46,965 nt of DNA. Source: Nonomuraea deserti (GTDB lineage: Bacteria; Actinomycetota; Actinomycetes; Streptosporangiales; Streptosporangiaceae). This document shows positions 8,361 to 17,400 of this stretch, piece after piece. The first letter of the stretch is position 1. Each line of letters begins with the position of its first letter. The position numbers and the translations under genes were made by a program. Below the pieces are notes generated by a model that did no database searches, was not told the DNA's origin, and saw only the letters and a program-made list of their open reading frames with translations. The stretch covers positions 1 through 46,965 of the forward strand of contig NZ_SMKO01000061.1 in the NCBI RefSeq assembly GCF_004348685.1, written 5' to 3'.

Positions 8361-9127
8361 AGTGGATCAAGCAGGCGATGGAGCTGCTCGGGGAGATCGA
8401 GCGTACCCAGGAGGAGCCGATCGCGGCCGCGGCCGACGTGGCGGCGCGGGTGATCGGCGGCGGGGGAGTGGTGCACACGTTCGGCACCGGGCACTCGCGC
8501 ATGGGTGTCGAGGAGCTGTTCCCCCGGTACGGGTCCTACCCGGGCTTCCATCCCATCGTGGAGCTGGCGACGACGTTCTACACGCAGGTCGCGGGGGCGA
8601 ACGGGATGCGGCAGGCGATGTTCATCGAGCGGGTCGAGGGGCTGGCGGACCAGATCCTGGCCAACTACGAGCTGCGGCCCGCGGACGCGGCGATCGTGTT
8701 CAGCGTCAGCGGCCTCAACGCGGTCCCTATCGAGATGGCCATGGGGCTGCGCAAGGCGGGCGTGCCCGTCATCGCGGTGACGTCGGCGCGGGAGACGGCC
8801 GCGGTCGGGCCAGGCCACCCGAGCGGCACGCGGCTGGCCGACCACGCCGACGTGGTGATCGACCTGTGCACGCCCGTGGGCGACGCGCTGTGCCGGGTCG
8901 AGGGGCTGGCCGAGCCGGTCGGGCCGGGCAGCACGCTGGCGGTGGTCGCGGTGGTCAACGAGATCAAGGTCCGTACGGCGGAGCTGCTCGCGGCGGACGG
9001 CCTGATGCCGCCGGTCATCTCCAGCGCCAAGCTCGTCGGCCGGCGGCGTTCCGACGAGCTGTTCGAGGCCGCCTACCTGGAGCACGCGCGCCGGGCCTCC
9101 GAGGTGCTGAGAAAGCCCGGCGCATGA
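8357..9127 (+). CDS. SIS-domain phosphosugar-binding protein (COG4821/UPF0309 type)
   Basis: 256 residues from GTG 8357. The SIS (sugar isomerase) fold is clear: VVHTFGTGHSRMGVEELFPRYG near residues 39-60, FSVSGLNAVPIEMAMGLRKAG (Ser-rich phosphosugar loop) near 116-136, and VPVIAVTSARE after it. The length and the RYGSYPGFHPI stretch match the COG4821 / UPF0309 group, whose exact reactions are mostly unassigned. Related SIS proteins isomerise aldose/ketose phosphates or cleave MurNAc-6-phosphate ether bonds. It sits directly after the ROK kinase, so a phosphorylated product of that kinase is the natural ligand. Confidence 0.88.
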   Translation: MKWIKQAMELLGEIERTQEEPIAAAADVAARVIGGGGVVHTFGTGHSRMGVEELFPRYGSYPGFHPIVELATTFYTQVAGANGMRQAMFIERVEGLADQILANYELRPADAAIVFSVSGLNAVPIEMAMGLRKAGVPVIAVTSARETAAVGPGHPSGTRLADHADVVIDLCTPVGDALCRVEGLAEPVGPGSTLAVVAVVNEIKVRTAELLAADGLMPPVISSAKLVGRRRSDELFEAAYLEHARRASEVLRKPGA

Positions 9128-9813
9128 CCGTCGTGGTGGCAGGGGCCGCCGGCGGCATCGGCAGGGCCTGCGTGGACGCGGTACGGGCGGCCGGCGGCCA
9201 GGTCTTCGGCGCCGACCTCGACAACGGCCTGGACATCACCAGGCCGGGCGGCGCCGAGCAGGCCATCGCGCGGGCGTCGGCGGCGTACGGGAAGATCACC
9301 GGGGTCGTGCACGCGGTCGGCATGTCCGGCAGGGCGCTGGGCGACGGCGGCGTCACCGCGTGCGGTGACGAGGCCTGGAACGAGGTGCACCGCGTCAACC
9401 ACACGTCGGTGTTCCGGCTGCTGCGCGCGTCGATCCCGGTGATGGAGGAGGGCGGGTCGATCGTGGTGATCGGCTCGGCGCTGGGCACCGCGCTCGACGA
9501 CGACTTCCGCACCGTGGCCTACGCCTCGTCCAAGGGGGCGCTCATCCCGCTGATCAGGTCGGCCGCCCGCGAGACGGCGCCGCGCGGGGTGCGGATCAAC
9601 CTCATCTCCGCCGGGCTGGTGGCCACCCCCATGAGCCGCCGCGCCCAGACCGACCACGCCATCCGGGCCAGGCTGCCCGAGCTCATGCCGCTGGGGGCCA
9701 GGCTCTGCACCCCTGAGGACGTCGCGGCCGCCGTGCTCTGGCTGCTCTCCCCCGCGGCCGGCCGTACGACAGGAGCCGTCATCCCCGTCGACGGCGGCTG
9801 GCATCTTCGATGA
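9124..9813 (+). CDS. Short-chain dehydrogenase/reductase
   Basis: 229 residues from ATG 9124 (ATGA overlap with the SIS gene). Classical SDR features are present: the glycine-rich NAD(P) motif GAAGGIGRA at residues 7-15, the active-site Ser in VVIGSALGTAL, Tyr-x-x-x-Lys as YASSK, and a C-terminal GAVIPVDGGWHLR of the usual FabG-like form. The acidic FGADLD after the second strand favours NAD over NADP. In this operon it probably oxidises or reduces a sugar-derived intermediate. The exact step is not deducible. Confidence 0.92.
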   Translation: MTVVVAGAAGGIGRACVDAVRAAGGQVFGADLDNGLDITRPGGAEQAIARASAAYGKITGVVHAVGMSGRALGDGGVTACGDEAWNEVHRVNHTSVFRLLRASIPVMEEGGSIVVIGSALGTALDDDFRTVAYASSKGALIPLIRSAARETAPRGVRINLISAGLVATPMSRRAQTDHAIRARLPELMPLGARLCTPEDVAAAVLWLLSPAAGRTTGAVIPVDGGWHLR

Positions 9814-9826
9814 GAGGAACGCCGCG

Positions 9827-11059
9827 GTGAACGTGTTGTGGGAAGGCGACGTGATCGTCGCCGGAGGGGGCAGCGCGGGGTGCGCCGCCGCGGTGGCGGC
9901 CGCCCGGTCCGGCGCCCGCTGCCTGCTGGTGGAGAGCGCCGGATACCTCGGCGGCACGGGCGCCGCGGTGCTCGACACCTTCTACGGCTTCTACGCGCCG
10001 GGCCCCGGATCCCCGCGGGTGGTCGGCGGCATCGGGTGGGAGGTGTGCGAGCGGCTGTTCGCCACCGGATCGGCCTTCGAGCGGCCCAACACCTACGGCG
10101 CGGGAACGGGCGTCACGTACGAGCCCGAGGCGCTCAAGGTCGTGTGGGACGAGCTCACCGCCGGCGTCACCGTCCTGCTGCACGCCCGGGTCTGCGGCGC
10201 GGGCGACGAGGTCGAGACCGTCGCCGGGCGGTTCCGGGTCAGGGCGCCGGTGGTCGTCGACGCCACCGGGGACGCGGAGATCGCCTGGCGGGCCGGGGCG
10301 GCGGTCGAGCGGCCCGGCATGCGGCTGCAGCCGATGACCACGACGTTCCGGCTCGGCGGCGTGGACCTGTCGGCGACCTCGGCGACCTCGGCGGCCGAGC
10401 TGCGCGCCCTGATGGAGGAGGCGGGGGACGCGTACGAGCTGCCCCGGCGCGACGGGTCGGTGCACAGGACGGTGCACGACGGCATCGTGCACACCAACCT
10501 CACGCGGGTGAGCGGCCTGGACCCCACCGATCCGATGGAGTTGTCGCGGGCCGAGCGTGAGGGGCGGCGGCAGGCGAGCGCGTACGTGCGTTTCCTGCGG
10601 GAGAAGGTCCCGGGGTACGGCTCCGCCGTGCTGCTGGGCACGTCGGTCCGGATCGGGGTGCGCGAGTCCCGGCGCCTCAAAGGCCGATATGTCCTGACCC
10701 GCGAGGATGTGCTGGCAGGGAGAGACCACCCCGACACGATCGCCCGCTGCGGCGCCCCCATCGAGGACCACGACGCGGGAGCCGGGACCCGCTGGGAGTA
10801 CGTCCGCGGCCACGGCACCTACGGCATCCCCTACCGCTGCCTGCTGCCCGCCGAGGCCCCCGGCCTGATCGTCGCCGGGCGGTCCCTGTCCGCCACGCAC
10901 GACGCGCACGCCTCCGCCCGCTCGATGGGGCAGTGCATGGCCATGGGAGAGGCGGCGGGCACGGCCGCCGCCCTCGCGGTGGAGAGCTCCAGGGAACCGG
11001 CGGACGTCGACGTGGACGTCCTGCGCGGCAGGCTGCGGGCGAACGGAGCCATCCTGTGA
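9827..11059 (+). CDS. FAD-dependent oxidoreductase (FAD_oxidored family)
   Basis: 410 residues from GTG 9827, with GAGAGG at 9812-9817 overlapping the SDR stop as ribosome site. The N-terminal dinucleotide-binding motif is VIVAGGGSAGCAAAVAAA (residues 9-26), followed by LLVESAGYLGGTGAAVL, the Gly-rich loop typical of PF12831-type flavoproteins. The C-terminal half repeats the FAD contact (YRCLLPAEAPGLIVAGRSLS) and ends with SARSMGQCMAMGEAAGTAAA. Members of this family occur in many sugar-degradation loci, but few reactions are proven. Its place before a lactonase-type metallohydrolase fits oxidation of a sugar to a lactone; that is inference. Confidence 0.88.
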   Translation: MNVLWEGDVIVAGGGSAGCAAAVAAARSGARCLLVESAGYLGGTGAAVLDTFYGFYAPGPGSPRVVGGIGWEVCERLFATGSAFERPNTYGAGTGVTYEPEALKVVWDELTAGVTVLLHARVCGAGDEVETVAGRFRVRAPVVVDATGDAEIAWRAGAAVERPGMRLQPMTTTFRLGGVDLSATSATSAAELRALMEEAGDAYELPRRDGSVHRTVHDGIVHTNLTRVSGLDPTDPMELSRAEREGRRQASAYVRFLREKVPGYGSAVLLGTSVRIGVRESRRLKGRYVLTREDVLAGRDHPDTIARCGAPIEDHDAGAGTRWEYVRGHGTYGIPYRCLLPAEAPGLIVAGRSLSATHDAHASARSMGQCMAMGEAAGTAAALAVESSREPADVDVDVLRGRLRANGAIL

Positions 11060-11976
11060 CGGTCCGTACCGTGCTGGGTGACGTCGAGGAACTCGGCGTC
11101 ACCTACGCCCACGAGCACCTGTTCATGACCGGCGGCTGGCCCGTGCGCAACGAGCCCGACTACCGGCTCGACTCGCTGGAGGCCGCCGTCGCGGAGGTCT
11201 CGGCGGCGCGGCGGCTGGGGCTCGCCGCGGTCGTGGAGATGACCCCGCTGGGGTTCGGCCGCAGCCCCCGGCTGATGCGGGCCCTCGCCGAGCGGACCGG
11301 CCTGCACGTCGTGGCCGTGACCGGCTTCCACAAGAGCACCTACTACAGCGACGCGCACTGGCTGCACCACTACGACGCCGACGAGATCGCCGGCCTGCTG
11401 GTCTCCGAGATCGAGGAGGGCATGGACGAGCTCGGCCTCGTCGGGCCGATCGTCCGGCGCTCGCCCGCGCGGGCCGGCGCCGTCAAGCTCGCCGCCGGCT
11501 ACCACCGGCTGCCGCACGGCCGGCTGATCAGCGCCGTCGCCCAGGCCGCGCGGCGCACCGGCGCTCCGGTCGTCACCCACTGCGACAAGGGCACGATGGG
11601 GCACGAGCTGCTGGACGCTCTCGACGTCGACCGGGTGGTGCTCGGGCACATCGACCACAACCCCGACCCCGGCTATCTCGTCTCGCTGGCGGAGCGGGGC
11701 GCGTACCTCGCGTTCGACCGGCCGGGACGGATCAAGTACGGGCCGGACAGCGACGTCGTGGCGCTGGTCGAGGCGCTTGCCGGGCGAGGGCTCGGGCACC
11801 GGCTGCTGTTCGGCATGGACCTCGCCCGCAGGTCGTACTGGCCGAGCCTGGGCGGCGGGCCCGGCCTGGCATACCTGCTGGACAGGTTCGTCCCGCGGCT
11901 GGAGGCCGCGGGGCTCGGCGAGGTGGCGCGGGCGGCGCTGACCGGCAACGCCGCCGCCGCCTTCGCGATCCGTTGA
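11056..11976 (+). CDS. Phosphotriesterase-family metal-dependent hydrolase (lactonase candidate)
   Basis: 306 residues from GTG 11056, overlapping the flavoprotein stop. A start further upstream at 10933 would lie inside that gene and is rejected. The binuclear metal site of the PTE fold is complete: His19 and His21 in THEHLF-like YAHEHLF, a bridging Lys144 in AGAVKLAAGY, His175 in VVTHCDKGT, His198 in LGHIDHNPD and Asp255 in LLFGMDL. Relatives include phospho-sugar lactonases, N-acyl-homoserine lactonases and the E. coli protein Php. Operon context favours hydrolysis of a (phospho)sugar lactone. It is the last gene of the operon and ends three bases before the convergent secreted hydrolase. 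Confidence 0.9.
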   Translation: MTVRTVLGDVEELGVTYAHEHLFMTGGWPVRNEPDYRLDSLEAAVAEVSAARRLGLAAVVEMTPLGFGRSPRLMRALAERTGLHVVAVTGFHKSTYYSDAHWLHHYDADEIAGLLVSEIEEGMDELGLVGPIVRRSPARAGAVKLAAGYHRLPHGRLISAVAQAARRTGAPVVTHCDKGTMGHELLDALDVDRVVLGHIDHNPDPGYLVSLAERGAYLAFDRPGRIKYGPDSDVVALVEALAGRGLGHRLLFGMDLARRSYWPSLGGGPGLAYLLDRFVPRLEAAGLGEVARAALTGNAAAAFAIR

Positions 11977-11979
11977 CGC

Positions 11980-12807
11980 TCAGGGAAGGTTCTTCTGGGC
12001 GGCGTGCTCCCAGGAGGAGTTGGTGCCGATCTCCGGTGCGGAGCCGGCGAAGGCGCCGCGGGCGTAGGTGTCGCCCTGGAGGGTGTACATCAGCCAGGCG
12101 GTCAGGTATCCCAGGAAGCCGCCGCCGTCGCCCTGGATCGTGTTGTGCCCGGCGCCCTTGAGCATGGCCTTGGCGGCGGCGCCGGGGACGGCCTCGTAGT
12201 ACGCCCGGATGGCGGAGTGCGGGGAGATCAGGCCGTCCCGGCTGCCGCTGAGGAACAGGACGGGGCAGTCCAGCTGGTCCACGGAGAACGCGTCGTCCGG
12301 GTCGACCCAGATCGGGGCGGGCAGCGCGATCGGGACGACCGACGAGATCAGGCCGCCCGACTTGGTGGCCGTGTTGACGGAGCCGCCCGCGCCCTGCGAG
12401 TGGCCGACGGCGCCGACCTTGCTCACGTCGAGCTTGCCGTGGAACACGCTGGCGGAGTCGCCGTTCCTGGCCACCATGTACTCCGCGGCGTCGATCATCT
12501 CGACGCCGGCGCCCGTCGTCGTGTCCGTCGTGGCGATCACCACGAACCCCCAGGAGGCGAGCTGGTCCAGCACGCCCGGATACTGGGTGGGAACGGCGTT
12601 CGTGCCGTTGCCCCAGGTGACGATCGGATGCTTGACGCCTCCTTCGCCCAGGTCGGCCGGGTAGTGGATCCGATACTCGCCGCCGACGTCGGCGGTGGCC
12701 ACGGCCCATGGCCCGGCCGCCGCGTAGTGGGCCTCGATCGTGTCGGCGGCCCGCGCGGGGGAGACCAGGACTCCCAGCAGCAGCACCACGGCGACCATGA
12801 GCTTCAT
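11980..12807 (-). CDS. Secreted alpha/beta hydrolase (chlorophyllase / PET-hydrolase-like fold)
   Basis: 275 residues. ATG 12807 is chosen because GGGAGG lies just upstream and a Sec signal peptide starts there (MKLMVAVVLLLGVLVSPARA, cleavage near residue 20). The nucleophile elbow is GHSQG with Ser137, the acid Asp191 in SGSRDGLISP, and the base His221 in KGAGHNTIQ. The overall order (PIVTWGNGTNAVPTQY, then LASWGFVVIAT) matches extracellular esterases and lipases of the chlorophyllase or polyester-hydrolase group. Its promoter carries the same operator as the GntR gene, so it is probably co-induced and may remove ester groups from the substrate before uptake. Confidence 0.88.
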   Translation of the reverse strand: MKLMVAVVLLLGVLVSPARAADTIEAHYAAAGPWAVATADVGGEYRIHYPADLGEGGVKHPIVTWGNGTNAVPTQYPGVLDQLASWGFVVIATTDTTTGAGVEMIDAAEYMVARNGDSASVFHGKLDVSKVGAVGHSQGAGGSVNTATKSGGLISSVVPIALPAPIWVDPDDAFSVDQLDCPVLFLSGSRDGLISPHSAIRAYYEAVPGAAAKAMLKGAGHNTIQGDGGGFLGYLTAWLMYTLQGDTYARGAFAGSAPEIGTNSSWEHAAQKNLP

Positions 12808-12817
12808 GCATCCTCCC

Positions 12818-12864
12818 AGTTGTACGGATGACCGTATCTTTCGCTGCACCGGCCACCCTGTCAA
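12818..12864 (-). promoter_or_regulatory. Promoter with second copy of the GntR-type operator
   Basis: Read on the minus strand, TTGACA (12864-12859) is followed after 17 bases by AAAGAT (12841-12836), and the palindrome TACGG-TCAT-CCGTA overlaps this -10. The block 12818-12841 equals 1663-1686 in 23 of 24 positions. It lies about 10 bases before the start codon of the secreted hydrolase, so a protein bound here would block both polymerase and the start of transcription. The ribosome site GGGAGG follows directly. Confidence 0.75.
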
Positions 12865-12966
12865 CAGCCCTGTCGGCCGACCGCACGCGTTACGACGCCT
12901 CCTTCGCGCGCCGCCGTAGGGTGTTCACGGTCTCGGCGTACGCATCGGAGCCCACGAGGAGCAGAG

Positions 12967-13776
12967 ATGGCGAAGACCCAGGGGAGCGCGGCGCCACACG
13001 ACCGTGACGCCTTCGACGAGATGCTCGCGGAGCTGGCCGAGCGCCGCCAGGAGTTCCGCGAGCAGTGTTACGTCCCCAAGGACTTCGTCGCCCGGCTCAA
13101 AAGGCTCGGCTTCTACCGGGCCTCGACGCCGCAGCGGTTCGGCGGCGAGACGATGCCGCCCGCCGAGTTCCTCAGGAAGATCGAGCGGATCTCGGCCGTC
13201 GACGGCTCCACCGGATGGGTCGCCGGCTTCGGCTCACAACTGGTCTACCTGGGCTCGCTGCCGCTGGAGACCCAGGCCGAGCTGTACGCCGACGGCCCCG
13301 ACGTCGTCTTCGCCGGCGCCCTGTTCCCCGTCCGGCAGGCCACGCCGACCGAGCGCGGCTTCCTCGTCAACGGCCGGTGGAAGTTCGCCAGCGGCTGCAT
13401 GGCCGCCGACATCGTCTGCGTCGGCATCCCCGGCGACGACTCGACCGCCGGCAGGCCGCGCGGCGCGCTGGTCCGCCCCGAGCGCCTGGAGATCGTCCGC
13501 GACCGGGACGTCGTCGGCATGCGGGGCACCGGCTCGTTCGACCTGGTCGCCGAGGACGTCGAGATCGGCAGGGAGTGGACGTTCATCCGCGGCGGGGAGC
13601 CGGTGATCGACGAGCCTCTCTACCGCTATCCCGCGATCACGTACGCCGCCCAGTCGCTCTCCGTCGTCTCCGCCGGCGTCGCCAGGGCCGCGCTCGACTT
13701 CGCCGAGCAGGACGGCGCTCCACGGGCCCGTGGGCTCGGGCGCGGATCGCAGCACGATGTGGCTGCCTGCAGGTAG
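12967..13776 (+). pseudogene. Truncated acyl-CoA dehydrogenase-fold flavin monooxygenase/dehydrogenase
   Basis: ATG 12967 has GAGGAG five bases upstream. The protein follows the HsaA/HpaB-like acyl-CoA dehydrogenase group for about 250 residues: LAERRQEFREQCYVPKDFVA, RFGGETMPPAEFLRKIERIS, DGSTGWVAGFGSQLVYL and VNGRWKFASGC. It stops matching after VVSAGVARAALDFAEQ. Full members have about 390 residues, so the C-terminal helical domain that completes the flavin site is missing. The last codons (about 13715-13776) come from another gene read backwards (next entry). A working enzyme is unlikely. Confidence 0.75.
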
Positions 13777-13880
13777 GTCGTCAGCCACCTGCCGGTGAAG
13801 GCGTTGTGGCGCACCGAGAGCTCGCCGGCCGGGGCGGGGACGATCGGCGCGGCACGGTGAAATCGATTTCTGCCCTTCAT
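13716..13880 (-). pseudogene. Remnant of a DUF4185-like secreted protein, frameshifted
   Basis: On the minus strand, one frame reads GELSVRHNAFTGRWLTTYL and, after a one-base slip near 13765-13775, another continues PAGSHIVLRSAPEPTGPWSA. Together they match the conserved end of DUF4185-type carbohydrate-active secreted proteins. Everything after GPWS is lost at the junction with the acyl-CoA dehydrogenase fragment. The ATG at 13880 (MKGRNRFHR) may be fortuitous, because most of the expected N-terminal part is also absent. The two fragments point toward each other, as expected if a deletion removed the 3' ends of two convergent genes. Confidence 0.55.
13859..13870. promoter_or_regulatory. Perfect 12-bp palindrome, LacI-like
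   Basis: GAAATCGATTTC is perfectly palindromic with a central CG, a form common among LacI-family operators. It is AT-rich compared with its surroundings and lies between the DUF4185 remnant and the DoxX-like gene. No LacI-type regulator gene is in the window. It may be a leftover control site of the broken gene. Confidence 0.35.
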
Positions 13881-14018
13881 CGTTCGATCTTGGGAGCGGG
13901 GCGTCAAGTGGTCGCCCACGCGTCAGGTCGCGGAGGAGACGTCACACTCCGGGCACTCCTGACCCTCTTGGTTGCCGAGGCGGTCACCGCCTTCCCCATC
14001 GATCCACCAGGAGTATCC

Positions 14019-14405
14019 ATGTCAACCGCCTACGTCGTCACCGCCGTGGTGACCGTCGCCGCCAACACCTTCTCCGGGCTCGCGGCCATGACCCGGCTCA
14101 AGCCGATCATGCGCACGCTGCGCCCCGCGCTCGACCGGGCCGGCGTGCCCGAGTCATGGCTGGTCTGGCCGATCGGCGCGCTGAAGGTGCTCGGCGCGCT
14201 CGGGCTGGCGCTCGGGCTGCTCGGCGTGCCGCTCGTCGGGACGGCCGCCGCCGCCGGTCTCGTGCTCTACTTCGTCTGCGCTCTCTTCGCCCATCTCCGC
14301 GTCAGCGACTACGCGCCGCAGTTCTACCTGGCGATGGTGTTCCTCGGGCTCGCGGCGGCCACCCTGGCCCTGGACCCGGCTCTCGCCCTGTCCCCGGCCA
14401 GGTGA
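14019..14405 (+). CDS. DoxX-like small membrane protein
   Basis: 128 residues from ATG 14019, preceded by AGGAG at 14009-14013. Four hydrophobic segments are seen: residues 5-22, 44-66, 68-88 and 100-122. The order matches DoxX-like (PF13564) proteins: LAAMTRLKPIMRTLRPALDRAGVPESWLVWPIGALKVLGALGLALG, then a basic or acidic turn and AMVFLGLAAATLAL. The family is integral to the membrane; roles in redox or thiol homeostasis have been proposed for some members. Any earlier in-frame start would run through the gene remnants upstream. It is monocistronic and converges with the mannosidase. Confidence 0.85.
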   Translation: MSTAYVVTAVVTVAANTFSGLAAMTRLKPIMRTLRPALDRAGVPESWLVWPIGALKVLGALGLALGLLGVPLVGTAAAAGLVLYFVCALFAHLRVSDYAPQFYLAMVFLGLAAATLALDPALALSPAR

Positions 14406-14420
14406 CCGCCGCTTCCCCCG

Positions 14421-17400
14421 TCAGGCCTGCGTACGGGTCAGCTCCAGGCGTACCCTGGCCAGCCAGGAGCCCCAGCCGTCATCCGGCCGGCTGTCGCCGA
14501 TGCGCAGGTAGAACGTCCGGGACTCGCCCCGCAGGTCGGCGAGGTCGAGCGTGCGCTCCGCCCGGTTGGACCGGTCGCGAACGTCGTTCTCCTCCCGCAG
14601 CACGGTCCGCCAGGTGCGCTGATCCTCCGACACCTCCACGAGGAACTGGTTGGCGATGTCCAGCGTCAGCGAACCGCCGGTGACCTGGGCGGGCAGCTCG
14701 AACCGGTAGGTGGCGTGGCTGTCGCCGTCGGTGAACCGGGCACGCCCGTCGTGCACCTCGCCGTCGAGCTGGGAGCCGCCCGCGTCCAGGAGCCAGGGCT
14801 CCTCGGCCGGGGTGCCGGGCGTGAACTCCACCGTGTCGCCGATCAGCGTGACCGCCACCTGCTCGCCGGTGGACCCCTGGTCGGAGGTGGCGGCGAGCCG
14901 GATCACGTGGCTGCCGGGACCGGCCGTCGCCGGCACCGCCACCTCGAACGTCAGGGTCTGGGACGCGCCCGGCGCGATGGGCCCGAAGGGGGCGGACGCG
15001 GGCTGGACGGTCCAGCCCTCGGGTCCCGTGGCGGTGAGCCGGCCGCCGGCGGGCTTCGTGGCGTGGTTGGCCACGGTCGCCGAGAGCCGCACGGTCTCAC
15101 CGGGGGCGGCGAAGACCCCGGAGCTCTCGATGACCAGCGTCGACGTGGCGGGCGGCTCGGGGGCGAGGAGTTCCACCTCGGCCAGCGAGACCGCCGAGCC
15201 GCCGGTGAACCTGATCCGGTAGTGGGTGTACGCGCTCGGGCTGGTGATCTTGAACGGGCGCGTCTGCGACCGCCACGTGAAGCTCTCACCGGTCCGCTTG
15301 TCGATGGACTTCCACGCGTTGCCGTCCTTGGAGCCCTCCAGGACCCAGCTGGACGGATCCTGGGCGGGCTCGCCCGAGCCGGACGTGAGCGTATAGTAGC
15401 GCGCCGTGCGCTCGCCGTCGAAGGAGTACCGCACCGACTCGGGCACCGTCGCCCCGGTGGCCGAGTCGTCGTCGAACAGCGCGCTCACGTCGGCGCCGCC
15501 GGGCGCCGACGCCGTGCCGCGCCCGGGCCCGGTGAGGTCGTGCAGCGGCGTGGGGATCCGGTCGTCGCCGGTGATCGAAGGCGGGGCGGCGTTCCTCCCC
15601 GTGCCCCAGCGCGAGGGCTTGGGCCCCATCTCGAACACCAGCTCGCCGCCCTTGGCGACCAGGTCGTGCGGCAGGTACGTCTTCCCGTACGGCTTGCCGT
15701 TGACCTTCACCTCCTGCACGTAGACGTTGCGCGCGCTGTTGCCCGGCGCCCTGATCACCAGCTTCCTGCCGTTCTCCAGGCGCACGGTCGCCTTCTCGAA
15801 CAGGGGCGAGCCGATCGCGTAGTAGGGGCTGCCCATCTGCAGCGGGTAGAAGCCGAGGGCGCTGAAGACCTGCCAGGCCGACATCTCCCCGTTGTCCTCG
15901 TCTCCCGGGTAGCCCTGGCCGATCTCGCTGCCCAGGTACAGCCGCGACAGCGCCTCGCGCACCTTGGCCTGGGTCTTCCACGGTCGTCCCGCGTAGTCGT
16001 ACATGTAGGCGATGTGGTGCGAGGGCTGGTTGCTGTGCCCGTACTGGCCCATCCGCACGTCGCGGGCCTCGCGCATCTCGTGGATGACCCCGTTGTACGA
16101 GCCGGGGAACAGCGCGGTCTCCTGGCTGTCGAAGAACGCGTCGAGCTTGCCGGCCAACTCGTCCGCGCCGCCGTACAGGTTGGCCAGGCCGCGGCCGTCC
16201 TGCGGCACGTGGAAGGCCATGTTCCAGCCGTTCGTCTCGGTGTAGTCGTGGCCCCACTCGCGCGGGTCGTACGCGTCCGGCTTGAGCCGGAACGACCCGT
16301 CGGCGTTCCTGCCCTGGAAGAAGCGGACCGCCGGGTCGAACATGTGCACGTAGTTGAGCGCCCGGTTCCTGAAGTACTCGTGCTCCTCCAGGTAGCGGGC
16401 GCGTTTCGCGCCCTTCGACCGTTCGGCCAGCGACTTGGCCATGTTCGCGATGCCGAAGTCGTTGATGTAGCCGTCCATGGCCCACGACATGGCCTCACCC
16501 GTCGACTCCGTGCTCGTGTAGCCGAGGAAGACGGAGGTGGACAGGCCCTTGCGGCCCACGTGGCGGGTGGTCGGGGTGACCGTGGCGTTCTTGACCGCCG
16601 CCTCGTAGGCGGTCTCGGCGTCAAACCCGGTGATCCCCTTCAGGTGGGCGTCGGCGAAGGCGACGTCGGAGCTCGTGCCGACCATCAGGTCGGCGTAGCC
16701 CGGCGAGGACCACCGCGCGATCCAGCCGCCGTCCTCGTACTGCCGCACGAACCCGTCCACCATCTCCCCGGCCGCCTTGGGCGTGAGCAGCGCGTACGCG
16801 GGCCAGGTGGTGCGGTAGGTGTCCCAGAAGCCGTTGTTGACGTACACCTTCCCGTCCGCCACCTTCGCCCCGGTCTCGGTGGGCGTGCTGGGCGGGGTCT
16901 CGACGGCCGACTGCACCGCGTGCCTGTACACCGGGGCGTCCGCGGTGCCGGTGTTCTCGAAAGCGGAGTTGGGATACAGGAACAGCCGGTACAGGTTGGA
17001 GTACAGCGTGACGAGCTGGTCCTGGCTCGCGCCCTCGACCTCGATGACGCCGAGCTTGGCGTCCCACGCCTTGCGCGCCCGCTCGCTGACCTGCTCCAGC
17101 GTGTCGGACGCGCCGATCTCCAGCTCCAGGTTCTTCCTGGCCTGCTCCACGCTGATCAGCGAGGACGCGATCCGCATGGACACGGTGCGCTTCTCGCCCG
17201 CGTCGAACGCGAGATAGCCCAGCACGCTGTCGCGTCCCTGGCCGGTCAGCTTGCCGCCGCCGGTGACCGGGCGGTCGAAGGTGGCGTAGTAGAACATGCG
17301 CGTCGCCCCGGTGGACAGGTCGCTGCGCACGTCGGAATAGCCGGTGACCACGCCGCCGGACACGTCGAGGGTCAGGCCGCCGCGGTTGTCCACGTTGTCG

